From contig NC_086364.1 of assembly GCF_036324505.1 (NCBI RefSeq), forward strand, positions 18,920,648 through 18,984,647: 64,000 nt of DNA. The letters are read 5' to 3'. Both the position numbers and the translations under genes were made by a program. The notes beneath the pieces were generated by a model, which saw nothing but the letters and a program-made list of their open reading frames with translations, was not told the origin of the DNA and did no database searches. This DNA is from Eleginops maclovinus. Its lineage: Eukaryota > Chordata > Actinopteri > Perciformes > Eleginopidae. Positions 54,355 through 64,000 of this stretch are shown piece after piece (within the stretch, counting starts at the first letter, position 1; every line of letters begins with the position of its first letter).

Positions 54355-57300
54355 CTGCAAGACACAAGAAACAAAAAGTCATTCGTCACTTTACCTCTGA
54401 TATTGCACAGTGATAAAATATGCCCATCAACATGATATCCTTATCAGATTTGAAATATGTTTTAGGACGTTTATTAACCTTGCAGAGACATTGCAAGGTC
54501 ATATCATTATCTTTTTCATTACAAAATTAATGATGTGTTCAATAACACTCACATTGTCTCAGTAGCTTCAGGTCGAACCAGCATTCCTCATTTTGGTCCA
54601 CACTGATGGAAACAATGGGATTTCAAATCAACTTTAATCCTGCAAATGAATCCTGGAATACTGAGAGAAGTGACTGAACTGCTAGTTTGAGCTTACTTGA
54701 GTTCCTCTAGACTGCAGCGAGAATCCCTCTGTATTTCAGTCAGCAAGGTGACTCCTTTCTCTGCCAGGTGATTAAACCTCAGGTCCAGCTCCCTGAGGCC
54801 GCAGTGGTCAGACCTCAGAGCTGAGGCCATGGCGACACATCCATCTACAGTCACCTTACAGAACGACAGCCTACAGAAATCAATCAACAATCACATTTTA
54901 GGCATCTGAACATGCTCTTATCAGCAGCAATGTTCACTTGTGACACGAACCCCATTTGAAATGTATTTAGAAGGCTCTCCCTTTAAACCTTTTGACATGT
55001 AGGATGCATGCCGTTCTAAAAGTTGACAATTGGATGTATACAATATATATATTGCCACCTAGCTGCTAATGTATACAATATATATATATCGTATACATTA
55101 GCAGCTAGGTGGCTAATGCTAATAAGGTGTGACCATGCTTGCCTCATGATTGGCTGGGGGCTTGGGGCTGGGGTTTGGTAGAGACTCAAATGGACTCAAA
55201 TTACTACTGCCTAGACTCTGAGATATTTGTTTTTTTGGGATATTTTGACAACACTTTTGTTCACTGGGAGTCATTGGAGCGTCTTGTGTACACTGTATGT
55301 ATACAATAAATATATATAGGCTATATATCTATATATATAGATATATATATATATATTGTATAGCTGTGGCTTCAACTCATTTTACATCAGAATAACATCT
55401 TTCAACCTTTCTCAGTGAGTCTGTTGTGACTGAGACTGAAAGACAATTGTAGACATATTGTTTAATTGCTTAACAGAAGAACATGTTACCTAGTATATTC
55501 ACAATTTAGTTTTTCTGAATTAAAATGAGTTGAAGCCACAGCTACACAATATATAGATATAGATATCTATATATTGTGCATACATACAGTGTATACATGC
55601 AAGACGCTCCAATGACTCCCACTGCACAAAAGTGATGTCAAAATATCCCAGAAAAAAAATACCTCAGAGTCTAGGCAGTAGTACTTTGAGCCATGGTAAT
55701 TAAGTCCCTACCAAACCCCAGACCCAAGCCTCCAGCCCCAGCCAATCAGGAGGCGAGCATGGCTACAGCTTATTAGCATTAGCCACCTAGCTGCTAAGTT
55801 AGCATCACATAAGCTGTTGACTAGAAATACTCAAGAGCTAAGCATTATGTCTTGATAAATAAATTCTAATCAAATCAAAAAACACATTTAAAAAAGTTAA
55901 TCATTACCTTAGTGTTTTCAAACCACATTGTGGTTTTGTCAGTGCAGTACAGAGCGCCATCACTCCCGAGTCGCCCAGGTCATTGTAGCTCAGGTCGAGT
56001 TTTGTCAGATGGGAAGATTTGGAGCTGAGTGCTGAGGCCAACATCTTACAACCTTTCTCAGTGAGTCTGTTGTGACTGAGACTGAAAGACAAAAGTAGAA
56101 ATATTGTTTAATTACTTATAATAACAGAAGAATATGTTTCCTAGTATATTCACAATTTAGTTTTTCTGATGTGTCAATTAGTTGAAGTTTACATTGAGCT
56201 TGTCAGACATTATTGGGCTTATTAACATACTTCCTAACCAGTACATTTTCCTCACTATGTATTGTAATTCTTTCTTCCTCTATGTTGAATGATTTTGCAG
56301 TGCACAATCATTCAACATAACCTTGATGCAGTGCAAGGTAATGCAGTCTTTTACCTCAACACCTCCAGGTTACAGTTTGTGCTCGTCAGCCCAGTAGAGA
56401 GGATCTCCATTTCAGAGTCTTTTAAACTGGTGTAACTCAGTTCCAGCTCTCGTAAGGAGCATGGCTTGGATTCAAGCGCCACCACAAACTCCTTACAGAT
56501 TTTTGCAATCCCCGAAGTTCTGTTCAGTCTTTTGGGACACATGTGAAAAACATTACATTCATTTAAATAAATAAATCAGGTATTCCTACATTGGATATAT
56601 CTTCGTAGAACAAATAAATCATTCTGCCAGATGACATACAATAAATTAAGTTAAACACCTTGTTATTATACTTGGGGAATAACATGTCTGGGACTGACCT
56701 GAGCTTTTCTAGTTTAGGGCTGGACAGTCCATCAGAAAGCAAAGGGTATAATGAATTGCCCAGTGCGTTGGCACTCAGCTCAAGTTCCCTTAGAGTCTCC
56801 TTTTTCATGATTGATTTGATAGCTGATGCCATTCTTTCATGGTCTTCTTGTAAAGTTTGTCTACTTGAGAAACTGTAAACACACCAGACAAAAACAGGCA
56901 ACTGTCATGAGTGCATGTATAGCAGCAACAACAGCAACAACTATATTAATCCTCTAGGGCAAGAGGCGTATTTCCACTGGAAATATATTAAATCCAACAT
57001 GGCAAAATGACCAATAGTTTAATGTAATTCACTTCCAATCCAATTTATCCAAAAGTACTACACCAGAAAAGAGAAAAGAAAGAAAAACAGCAGCGCACAA
57101 AATAATAGTTTTACTAACCTCAGAGCTTCAAGGTTACACTGAGAGTTTTCAAGTCCATTACACAAGATCTTTGCACCTTCTTCAGATAAGCGATTATTGA
57201 TCAGGTGTAGTTCTGTTAGCACAGAGTTTGGCATCCGTAGAGCTGAGGAGATCGTTTCACAAAGCCAAACATCAAGATCCACCCCTGATATTCTGAAATA

Positions 57301-60300
57301 AATACAATAAAGAATCATCAATATCAATTAAAGTTTAAGTTTAAGATACGTATTATTGTGTTTCCACTATGCAGGCTAATTACAAATATGTTAGCCTTTC
57401 AGCTTACATGAAACGCAACACACTACTCAAAACACACCTGTTCCACTCTGCCTATAATTCTTAACCACCACTTTTCCTAATTCTGTTTTTGTTCTGTCTG
57501 ACTGTTGTATTGTGCTGTTCTATTTACAATGTATCTACTTCTCTGCGTTTTCTTGTGTTTCTGTGTTTTTAAATGTATTTTAATTACTTATTTTTCATCT
57601 GTAAAGTGTCTTTGAGTGATTGAAAAGCGCTTACAAATAAAATGTATTATTATTATTATTATTATTATAACTTAGATTATTGTTGTTGTTTTTTGTCTCT
57701 GTGACAAAGTGATTGCATGCAATGTATTTATACCACCAGTAACCAACCCACCTTGCTTTTTTGCAGTTCCTCACAGCTGGGACAAGCCTAAAAACACCTT
57801 TTACTGAAGGTCTGTATTTCTTCAGGTTGAATTCCTCTAGAGGCTCTTTTGACATTAGAATTGAGTCGGCCAAAGCGGAGCACTGAACAGGGGAAAGCTG
57901 TGTTTCTGCATCATGATCTGGTTTCAAATACTTCTTCACAGTATTGTGTATGGAACTGTCTTTCAGCTCGATCAGGCAATGAACAAGGTTCAGACATCTT
58001 TCAGGGCTGCAATCAAGCAAATCTATTTCTACAAGACTTGTTCTTATTTCCTCAACAACTGTAGAGTGTTCCTCTTTCTGCTGAATCAAGCCTTGAAGCA
58101 GTTCTTGTGTTGATCGTAGGGACATGCCGATAAGGAACCTCAGGAACATGTCCAGTTCTCCTGTCTTTCTCAGACAAGAATTAGCTATTGAAATTTCAAT
58201 CAGCTCATCCAAAGGTATATCAACAGGATCTTCATCCAAGATACTCTTGAGCTGTTCTTCGGACCCTATGAGCAGGAAATTTATGAGGCTTGGGGAATCT
58301 ATCTTTTTACTTGCAAAACTGTGGTACACAAAGAGAGCGGCAAAGTACTCCTGGACCGTCAGATGAACAAAGCAGTAGAGTTTCTTTCTGTACAAACCTT
58401 CCTCTTGTTGGAACACCACTGTGCACAACCCACAGTCAACTCCAGCTTTACGTATGTCAATGCCATATTTTTCTAGATCCTTGTCAGTAAATACAATTGT
58501 GCTTTCAATCAAACATTCAAAGGCCATCCTACCTAATTTAAAAATGAATTCATCATTCGACTTGAAGATCTTCTCCTGATCTAACTCGTTATCTTCATCA
58601 TACTTTTCGGTAGCTATCTGCAATTGAATGCAAAGGAAGTGTGTGTACATTTCGGTAAGCGTTGTGGGTATCTTTATGTCTTTATCTTGAGTATTGTCCA
58701 TTTTTGGCAGCAAAAATTCAAGAACTTTTGCCGCAATCCAACAGAAGATAGGTATGTGACACATAATGTACAAGCTCCTGGACATCATAATGTTGCTGAT
58801 AATTCTTTCAGCAATTGACTTGTCCTCAACTCTCCTTCGGAAGTACTCTATTTTTTGTGGATCATTAAATCCTCTGACCTCTGTCGACCGGTATACATGC
58901 CTTCCAGGGATGCGCTGAACTGCTCCTGGTCTTGAGGTTATCCAGACATGAGCCGAGGGAAGAAGATCTTCCCGGATGAGGTTGGTCACAAGAGTGTCCA
59001 CTGATGACTCTTTGGTGACATCTGTCAATAGTTCTGTTTTTCTGAAATTCAGTTGAAGCTGGCTTTCATCGAGACCATCAAAAATGAACAAAACTTTGTG
59101 ATTAGCAAATAATTTTGCAACTGCTATCTTTTTAAGTCCTGGGTGGAGCTCTCTCACAAGTGTCTCAAGGCTATGCTGATTGTGTACCAGATTTAGTTTC
59201 CTGAATGGTAGCACAAAGATGAAGTCCAGGTCCTGATTGGCATTCCCATCTGCCCAGTCAAGAATGAACTTCTTAACAGACACAGTTTTCCCAATGCCTG
59301 CAATTCCCTTTGTCATCACGGTCCTGATAGCTTTCACGTCCTCTTGCTGAGATGACACGCTATCTTTCGTTGTACTTTTGAAGATGTCGTTACAATTAAT
59401 TTTAGTGCCCTCCTCAGCTTTTTGACTCCTTGCCTTGTCTTCAATCTCCCAAATCTCATGTTCTATATTGACACGTTGTACTTCCTCTTGTGCCGTTTTT
59501 TGTTTTCTATCTTCCTGTACAATGTGAAGCTCTGTGTAAATGTTGTCCAATGATTGTGCATCCCCATGATCAGCATCAGGGCCTTCAAACTCGTATTTGA
59601 ACTGTTCCCTCAGTTGTGCTTTGTGACTTTTGATGACTTCTTTGACGACATCTTCTGCTGCAAATGGACAAGTGTTTTGGTGTCAAAGCATAATCAAAGC
59701 AGTATCTTGAGGACTACAGCCATCCTGCACTGTGTAGTACATGTGTTAATGTTATAAATTGCTTCTATGTTTTTGCACAACGCTATTTGATTGAAAAGGC
59801 TGGAAATACCTGGGTCTATTTTTTTGGGCCGGAATTATGTTAGGTAAAATCCACACTTAATCTCCTTCTGGTAAGAAAGGTTTGAACCAAAGTTGTGTCA
59901 TTTAAAACCGAGTTAAAGCATTTAACAGAATCAATTTATTTCCAATTTTCCGCACTTGCAATGTAGTACAAGGATCTGACCAACAGAAAAGCAATCCCTT
60001 TATACAGGGATAAGATACAGGGAAGGAGAGCCAATCAACATTACATTACAGGCTATTAAAATGGTGGCCCGACGGGGGTTACGGTTTTACATGTTAAGTA
60101 TAACCGGTAACATCCATACGGTAACTTGCCTGACAATGTCATCTGTCGAATGCCAGAGAACAGAAGGTAGCCAGTCTTTTGTATTAAAGGTGTGACAAAG
60201 CCTGGGAGTGACAGCCGTGGTTTACATTGAACTGAATGAATCTTAATAGATACATTTAAACTGTGAGAAAATAAACCCAAGGCAGAAAGTTACAGTGACA

Positions 60301-61621
60301 TATATATAATGAATTGAGACGTATGATACATTTCTACGATATTATATATTTGACATGTTTTCAAGTCGGTTTAACCTTACCCTTAACCCATAACCCATAA
60401 CCCTACGCATACCATGATAGACATTATCATAATGTTGTATACAAGTAATCAAAACATCCTCACTTACTTTCAGAAATCTGTGGCTGATTTTCTTGAAGGA
60501 TTCTATAGAAGACAGATTTGGCTTTTGTGGTAGTGAGGGTTTTGTAGACTGCCCTCATCTGATCCTGGGTGGTTTTGGCAGCTGAAATGTTGGCATACAT
60601 CTCCTGTCGTATGATTGTCCGCTGGAGCAACTCATCTGCTATTGGCATCACAAGGGTGACTTTCTGAATGAGCTGAGCCCTGTTTTTGTCCACCCACTCA
60701 GCCTCTTTTAAAAGAAGACAAACACGTGATGGCACGTTAATTCATAGTTCAAACACAAGTAACTGTTACAGGCATGAAGCAGAATAAATGAGCATATTTT
60801 CAGTTTTTTTTCTCACTAATGGAAATCAAGTTTTGATTTGAAATCAAACTATTTGTCGTGGCGTTTTAGTCCTTTCCTTTTTGAATTAAAAGGCCACTCT
60901 CGGGATGCCAGGATTTGTGACGCGCCTCTCTTTGTTCCCAAAAAACACAAACCGCTTTCAGGCTTTCTTGTTTTAACTTAAAATAAAAGGTATATCTCCC
61001 TGTCCAAACAATTACAAAAAGAGCATGCTCAAAAAGATTATACTGGCTCCCGTCTAAGGTCGCCAGCTGTGTGTGATGCCCCGCTATATAAGGGCACACA
61101 GACATGGGCATTAAGATATATTATTAAATAAGTTATTCAATAATTAATAATATTCCAAACAGAAATGTGGCAAACAAAAATAAATCTAAATGGTCTAAAC
61201 CAAGAATGGCTCTAACACTATTGAACTCACCTTTGTTCACTCTCATGGCTGAATCAGTATCATGTGTTTCAGAAAGGCCAGGACTGTTGAATGATAAAAA
61301 CAACAGTTAATGCTGAGAGCTATTCAAATTATTATAAACGATTCAATGTACACATATAAATAATGTTTAGTGACCATGAGTGTCTCACCTTGAGGTGTTG
61401 ACATCAGCATCATTGATCTCAATACATGCCATTTCTTTAGACGAAGATTCTTCTACTTGACTCCTTAAAGTGTCCTCCTCTGTTGTCTCCTTCATGGCTC
61501 CCTCCTCTTTCAAAGATGGCTTTCTTTGCATGAGAGGAGATTTTTCTCTACTTTCCCCTTTGGTGGTAGCCTCATCTTCCTTTTTTTTAGCCTTGCAGAG
61601 TGCAGAGCAGTAGCTCCCCAT
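53834..61621 (-). CDS. NLR immune sensor, CARD-FISNA-NACHT-LRR-B30.2 (fish NLRC3-like / NLR-C type), 11 coding exons
   Basis: Seen: minus-strand exons 61621-61389, 61283-61231, 60704-60468, 59657-57752, 57292-57119, 56872-56699, 56528-56355, 56081-55908, 54870-54697, 54602-54553 and 54354-53834 join with GT/AG borders and matching phases into 3870 nt, ending in TAA (1289 residues). Order: acidic/lysine-rich N-terminus 1-95, CARD about 97-172, FISNA about 180-280, NACHT from about 285 (Walker A GIAGIGKT 292-299, Walker [13 protein letters not shown] 362-373, sensor [10 protein letters not shown] 411-420), helical region with [10 protein letters not shown] near 607-616, five LRR exons 811-1100, and PRY-SPRY 1118-1289. 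Known: fish NLR-C proteins of this build are cytosolic pattern sensors or regulators of inflammasome and antiviral signalling, from a greatly expanded, rapidly evolving family. Inferred: a functional gene, since no frameshift or stop was found. The start is the first ATG of exon 1, in good context (A at -3, G at +4). The exact orthologue cannot be named. Confidence 0.93.
54553..54602 (-). CDS. NLR coding exon 10: linker exon before B30.2
   Basis: This 50-nt exon, acceptor TTTCCATCAG and donor CAAT|GTGAGT, encodes [16 protein letters not shown]. The motif [11 protein letters not shown] recurs in fish NLR-C genes just before the PRY-SPRY exon. It changes the phase from 2 to 1 so that the last exon reads on correctly. 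Confidence 0.85.
54697..54870 (-). CDS. NLR coding exon 9: last LRR exon
   Basis: This 174-nt exon (acceptor TTTCTGTAG, donor CTCAA|GTAAGC) encodes [20 protein letters not shown] and ends CSLEELK/N. It is followed by the short linker exon, the usual order before the B30.2 exon in fish NLR-C genes. Confidence 0.9.
55056..55113. repeat. Perfect short hairpin at the outer edge of the foldback
   Basis: A 23-bp stem, GCCACCTAGCTGCTAATGTA-TAC with its exact complement, encloses a short (AT)-rich loop. The same stem sequence recurs at about 55781-55796, so the edge of the big inverted repeat is itself doubled and inverted. Confidence 0.85.
55095..55798. repeat. Large foldback (inverted repeat) in NLR intron 8
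   Basis: The left arm, about 55095-55384, is the reverse complement of the right arm, about 55521-55798. By eye they match at roughly 85-90% with small gaps; shared blocks include GGGAGTCATTGGAGCGTCTT, TACTGCCTAGACTCTGAG and TAGCAGCTAGGTGGCTAATG. The inner ends carry (TA)-rich tracts. The loop holds a relic of LRR exon 8. The arms resemble no element I can name. Confidence 0.9.
55392..55520 (-). pseudogene. Relic of LRR exon 8 and its 3' splice site inside the foldback loop
   Basis: The loop matches 56041-56170 closely in the same orientation. It keeps the acceptor (TCTTTCAG at 55436 and above) and 43 nt of exon start. The twelfth codon is TGA where exon 8 has TGT, and the copy breaks off before the LRR core. 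It is therefore non-coding, but its acceptor could act as a cryptic splice site. Confidence 0.85.
55908..56081 (-). CDS. NLR coding exon 8: LRR exon (source of the intronic relic)
   Basis: This 174-nt phase-2 exon runs from CTTTCAG to CTAAG|GTAATG. It encodes [20 protein letters not shown], then [15 protein letters not shown] and CGLKTLR. The first 43 nt and the upstream intron are also present, broken, at about 55392-55520 in the next intron. Confidence 0.9.
56355..56528 (-). CDS. NLR coding exon 7: LRR exon
   Basis: This 174-nt phase-2 exon has acceptor CCAAAAG, which is weak in pyrimidines, and donor TTGAG|GTAAAA. It encodes [20 protein letters not shown] and ends in CNLEVLR, the LRR pattern. 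Confidence 0.87.
56699..56872 (-). CDS. NLR coding exon 6: LRR exon
   Basis: This 174-nt phase-2 exon encodes [20 protein letters not shown] and LEKLR. The acceptor is TTTACAG and the donor CTCAG|GTCAGT. It is more diverged than the other LRR exons (it lacks the usual Cys-Asn start of a second repeat) but keeps length and frame. Confidence 0.85.
57119..57292 (-). CDS. NLR coding exon 5: first LRR exon
   Basis: This 174-nt exon between TATTTCAG and GAG|GTTAGT encodes leucine-rich repeats with the ribonuclease-inhibitor-like pattern ([20 protein letters not shown], then CNLEALR). Phase 2 at both ends lets LRR exons be added or lost without breaking the frame, which is the known mode of expansion of this family. 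Confidence 0.9.
57414..57668 (+). mobile_element. LINE/SINE 3' tail ending in (ATT)n, in NLR intron 4
   Basis: The sequence has the familiar fish tail with AAGCGCTTACAAATAAAATG followed by an (ATT)8 array at 57645-57668, preceded by the T-rich 3' UTR typical of such elements. It separates the NACHT exon from the first LRR exon. Family assignment is from memory. Confidence 0.6.
57752..59657 (-). CDS. NLR coding exon 4: FISNA and NACHT domains with helical region
   Basis: This single exon of 1906 nt holds the whole NTPase module, as is typical for fish NLR-C genes. FISNA begins with [16 protein letters not shown] and continues through [10 protein letters not shown] and NCNDIF. NACHT has an intact P-loop (GIAGIGKT), the aspartate-rich Walker B (FDGLDES) and TSRPGA. 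The winged-helix and later helical part contains [10 protein letters not shown] and [10 protein letters not shown]. The acceptor is TTTGCAG, followed by a second CAG, so the junction could shift by one codon. The donor is GCAAG|GTGGGT at 57752; reading past it gives a repeat-derived tail and is not used. Confidence 0.93.
60468..60704 (-). CDS. NLR coding exon 3: CARD
   Basis: This 237-nt exon (acceptor TTTAAAAG, donor A|GTAAGT) encodes [20 protein letters not shown] and continues to the end of a six-helix CARD pattern: [12 protein letters not shown] (helix 1), PIADELL (helix 2), [20 protein letters not shown] (helices 3-4), [13 protein letters not shown] (helices 5-6). Family knowledge: CARDs bind other CARDs, such as those of ASC or caspases. 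It resembles the CARDs of fish ASC, caspase and NLR proteins rather than a pyrin domain. Confidence 0.85.
61231..61283 (-). CDS. NLR coding exon 2: short linker
   Basis: This 53-nt exon lies between acceptor CAACAG and donor GTGAGT. It encodes [17 protein letters not shown], a low-complexity linker between the N-terminal tail and the CARD. Its phases fit both neighbours (2 in, 1 out), which is the main reason to include so short an exon. Confidence 0.75.
61389..61621 (-). CDS. NLR coding exon 1: N-terminus with acylation-type motif
   Basis: Encodes residues 1-77 and two bases of codon 78. It begins [14 protein letters not shown]: Gly2 and Ser6 fit the N-myristoylation pattern MGxxxS, Cys5 and Cys9 are palmitoylation candidates, and a lysine cluster follows. 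The rest is charged, Glu/Lys/Ser-rich and probably disordered. The donor AG|GTGAGA ends the exon. The reading frame stays open upstream of the ATG, and a plausible acceptor (ATGACAG) lies about 34 bp before it, so a 5' non-coding exon is likely. Confidence 0.85.
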
Positions 61622-61741
61622 GATGTTGTTTCCCAATGACTGCTTAGTGAATCTGTCATTTAAAACATAAACAACCAGATTGATTTGGACAAATAGTAAT
61701 AAATAGCCTTAGGCTAATAAAGTCATTAAGAGAGCTGGCTC

Positions 61742-61930
61742 AGTCATCGGCATCAAACTGGACCGTTTTTGTAGCCGTGGTGGAGAGGAGGACTCTGAAC
61801 CAACGGTTTACCTCTCATGGATAACCCCACCCACCTTCTCCACCAGCAACTGGAAATACAGCAGAGCTCCTTCTCCAACAGACTGCTCCAGCTCCACTGT
61901 CACAAGGACAGGAAAACATTCCTGTTGTAG
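61742..61930 (+). mobile_element. Fragment of a LINE reverse-transcriptase C-terminus
   Basis: Plus-strand reading gives VVERRTLNQ and, after a one-base frame change, MDNPTHLLHQQLEIQQSSFS, then NRLLQLHCHKDR. This matches the conserved end of fish L2/Rex1-type LINE polymerases (…DNPxHPL…SSFS.RL…C..DR). It is frameshifted and truncated, so dead. It lies antisense to and just upstream of the NLR start exon. Confidence 0.65.
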
Positions 61931-62257
61931 CACGAATCACACATGACAGCTCTTATCTCTCAGCGTGAGGGCTAACAATCACAAACTAAGAAAAGATCAA
62001 GGAAAATAATCCCCAGTTGTATTACTTAATGTCCTGCGCTGCACTGAAGACAAAGCAGGAGACATTGTTAAGCGGCAAAGGACTGGTGATCTAATTGTGT
62101 TATTTGGTTAAATCAAGTTATTGTGTACTAAGGTAATTGTCATTTGATCTGTACTGTGTTTAGTGTTCATTCTTAACAGCAAAAACATTGCATTTCAGAT
62201 AAAGGAGAGTTAGACATTTAAAACAATTACTATTTCATATCGGAACGTGAATTACCT

Positions 62258-62300
62258 GTGAGGAGTGTGCGAAGCCCGCCTCCTTCTTCAGACATACAAG
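62258..62300 (-). promoter_or_regulatory. Possible 5' non-coding exon and promoter flank of the NLR gene
   Basis: The minus strand has a strong donor CTCACAG|GTAATT at 62257/62258 behind a GC-richer segment. An ETS-like ACTTCCGG lies near 62,496 on the plus strand. With the open frame and acceptor before the first ATG, this fits a 5' UTR exon here and a start of transcription between about 62.3 and 62.5 kb. This is inference from splice-like signals only. Confidence 0.25.
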
Positions 62301-62919
62301 ACAAAGGAGATGTTCAGAAATGATCTTAAATCCCTTATTCCAGCACCCTTAGCCATGTGCCCTTCCTCCCGCTGTGTGCCTCCTTCAGAACCGTTATTGC
62401 ATAACTAAAGTGGGAAGTTTAGGAAAAGGTGTTTGGTTGGTTGTAAGAGGGACGAAGCACAGCACGTGCAAATGTATCATTGGTGCTCGAGTTGACTTCC
62501 GGGACTAGCTCGCAGCCTTCGCCCACATGAGTTAATAAATGTTTCATTATAAAGAACCTGTTTATGTTTGAAGTAAATCAGACTCTGTTTTACCGAGTCA
62601 ACTCCGACTTTCAGATCCTGAGACTATAATAATTGATTATGCTATCATATTTTGTGCCCCAAATTTATTAAACGTTATTTCACATATTTTATTAAAGGTA
62701 AACGTTGAGTTGATAGCAGAAGTAGAGTGCTGGCATTCTACGTAAATAATGAATGATTAAAACTTCACCGGCAATATACATATGCCAACTGCAATAGCCC
62801 TGTATGACCTCACCTCTGGCTGGCAGAGAATTTACTGCCCCATAGCTTGTAAAGTGTCTCCACTTCCATAACCCAGAAGGATTTGCACAACAGCTATTTG
62901 CAAATTATAATCTACATTT

Positions 62920-63085
62920 AATCCAATGTCTTTTCTATTGTGAATTTTATATTCTTGCTGCTAGCTTTTATTGCATTTGTATATTATTGTATCTTTTAAA
63001 CATGTTTAACTTGCGTAATAGTTGACGATGCTGCTGGAACAAAATCATTCATCATCAATTTGGGATAAATAAAGTATATATCCAG
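62920..63085 (+). mobile_element. Probable LINE 3' UTR tail
   Basis: T-rich sequence leads to GATGCTGCTGGAAC and a GGGATAAATAAAGTATATAT end, the usual form of Rex1/L2-like LINE tails in fishes. It may belong to the same decayed insertion as the polymerase fragment about 1 kb upstream. Confidence 0.45.
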
Positions 63086-64000
63086 CCAACTATCTATTGC
63101 TTGGCCTCTGCTTAAAGTTTTGCTACAGAACTACGCATCAAAACAAGTTTCAATTCAACTCTGCACTTTCTATGATCCTCAGCTATACATCCCCCAAGTG
63201 TCAAGTTGTCAGGAGAACAGTTATTGCAAAACTAAAAAAAAAAACATGTGGCTACATAATAATCAGACAACATACCCTTTTTGTAAACCTTTTGGTACTT
63301 TCAAGTTCTTTTACTCACCAAGTTGGGTGTATGTGTTTTAGTTTGGTTGTTTTTCAAGGGAGGAAGCGGTAGTTAGAGAGTGAGATATGAATTTAGGAGA
63401 TTTAACATTTTAACAGTTGGCAGCAATCCATTGAGAAAGATATGCCTGAAAGTCACTGGGGTTGTGTTGTTCGATCCTTATCTAAAAACCAAGAAGCTTA
63501 TCACCCATGTCTACAGCACTGCTACTCAGGAATCAGTTTTCTGTTTCTAGTATTCTATCATTTTCCGGAGTGCATAAGGTCCCAACTTGAACATTAAAAG
63601 CTCGCAAAATTGTAAGTAGAACTGAGTTTTCAAGCATACATTAATATCATCCATGTTGCAGGAGGAAAGGGACTGAGGAAGCAGGTCACCATTCAGCCAA
63701 CACCTCACTAAATGTATAAATTAAAAGAGCAGTTTTTCCCCCTATACTAAATAAAAGAAGTGCCCTCGAGTAAGGCACTTCTCTTTGCTTTGGCACTTCT
63801 CCACATACAGTACATGTGTTTTGCCAATTTGAGCGCATCCAGCTGCCCCACCCAGTCGGCTAGTTCTTGCAGAGGCCTCAAGATATGGAGCAGTATTTTT
63901 TAAAACCTTTGTTGCTCAAGTGGAGCAGGAATCCTTACAATTTCCATAAAATAATGCTTTCACTAAACTTTTTCTTCCAAATCACATCCAAGTAGGAAAC
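63086..64000. other. No gene seen at the window end
   Basis: AT-rich unique sequence with short open frames only. If an upstream gene exists, it lies outside the window. Confidence 0.6.

Noticed and set aside
53876..54400. Plus-strand open frames opposite the B30.2 exon
   Set aside because: They are antisense shadows of the PRY-SPRY exon, which has clear family motifs on the minus strand.
57631..57751. Extension of the NACHT reading frame to the Asn-rich end
   Set aside because: It reads through a strong donor (GCAAG|GTGGGT) into an (ATT)n repeat tail. The spliced form joins the LRR exon in frame.
60866..61111. 81-codon minus-strand frame and TATATAAGG in NLR intron 2
   Set aside because: The TATA-like box and TGGCGACC segment suggested a solo LTR, but I could not find paired ends or a target duplication, and the frame lacks known motifs.

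Overview
This window is vertebrate DNA, almost certainly from a teleost fish and probably a percomorph. Three things point there: a spliced gene for a fish-type NLR protein (CARD, FISNA, NACHT, LRR, B30.2); many very long (GT)n microsatellites; and a set of short interspersed elements that I recognise as common in spiny-rayed fishes. I see no rRNA, tRNA, CRISPR or prokaryotic feature.

Layout. Bases 1 to about 48,700 are a gene-free stretch. I found no exon there that I can defend. It holds (GT)n/(CA)n arrays, a (CCAT/CCGT)n array, several non-autonomous DNA transposons with readable ends and target-site duplications (two 645-bp TTAA-flanked copies, two hAT-like elements, one TA-flanked palindromic element), SINE and LINE tails, and scattered short telomere-like TTAGGG tracts.

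At 49.0-51.1 kb a small two-exon minus-strand gene encodes a very basic 124-residue protein. It lies among at least nine copies of a 16-bp motif (consensus GTCACACCAAAGGACA) in both orientations, often about 21-22 bp apart. This cluster is the most unusual thing in the window and I do not recognise it.

From 61,621 down to 53,834 on the minus strand I can join eleven coding exons with consistent splice phases into one open reading frame of 3870 nt (1289 residues). It encodes a candidate intracellular immune sensor: an acylation-type N-terminus (MGSYCS), a CARD, FISNA, NACHT with intact Walker A and B, five LRR exons of exactly 174 nt, a 50-nt linker exon and a PRY-SPRY (B30.2) domain. Its largest LRR intron contains a foldback with arms of about 285 bp. 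The loop of that foldback is a broken copy of the start of the neighbouring LRR exon.

Bases 61,740 to 64,000 hold the 5' flank of the NLR gene and LINE remnants. The two genes are on the same strand but show no obvious functional link. The small gene looks more like part of a mobile or multicopy element than an immune partner.
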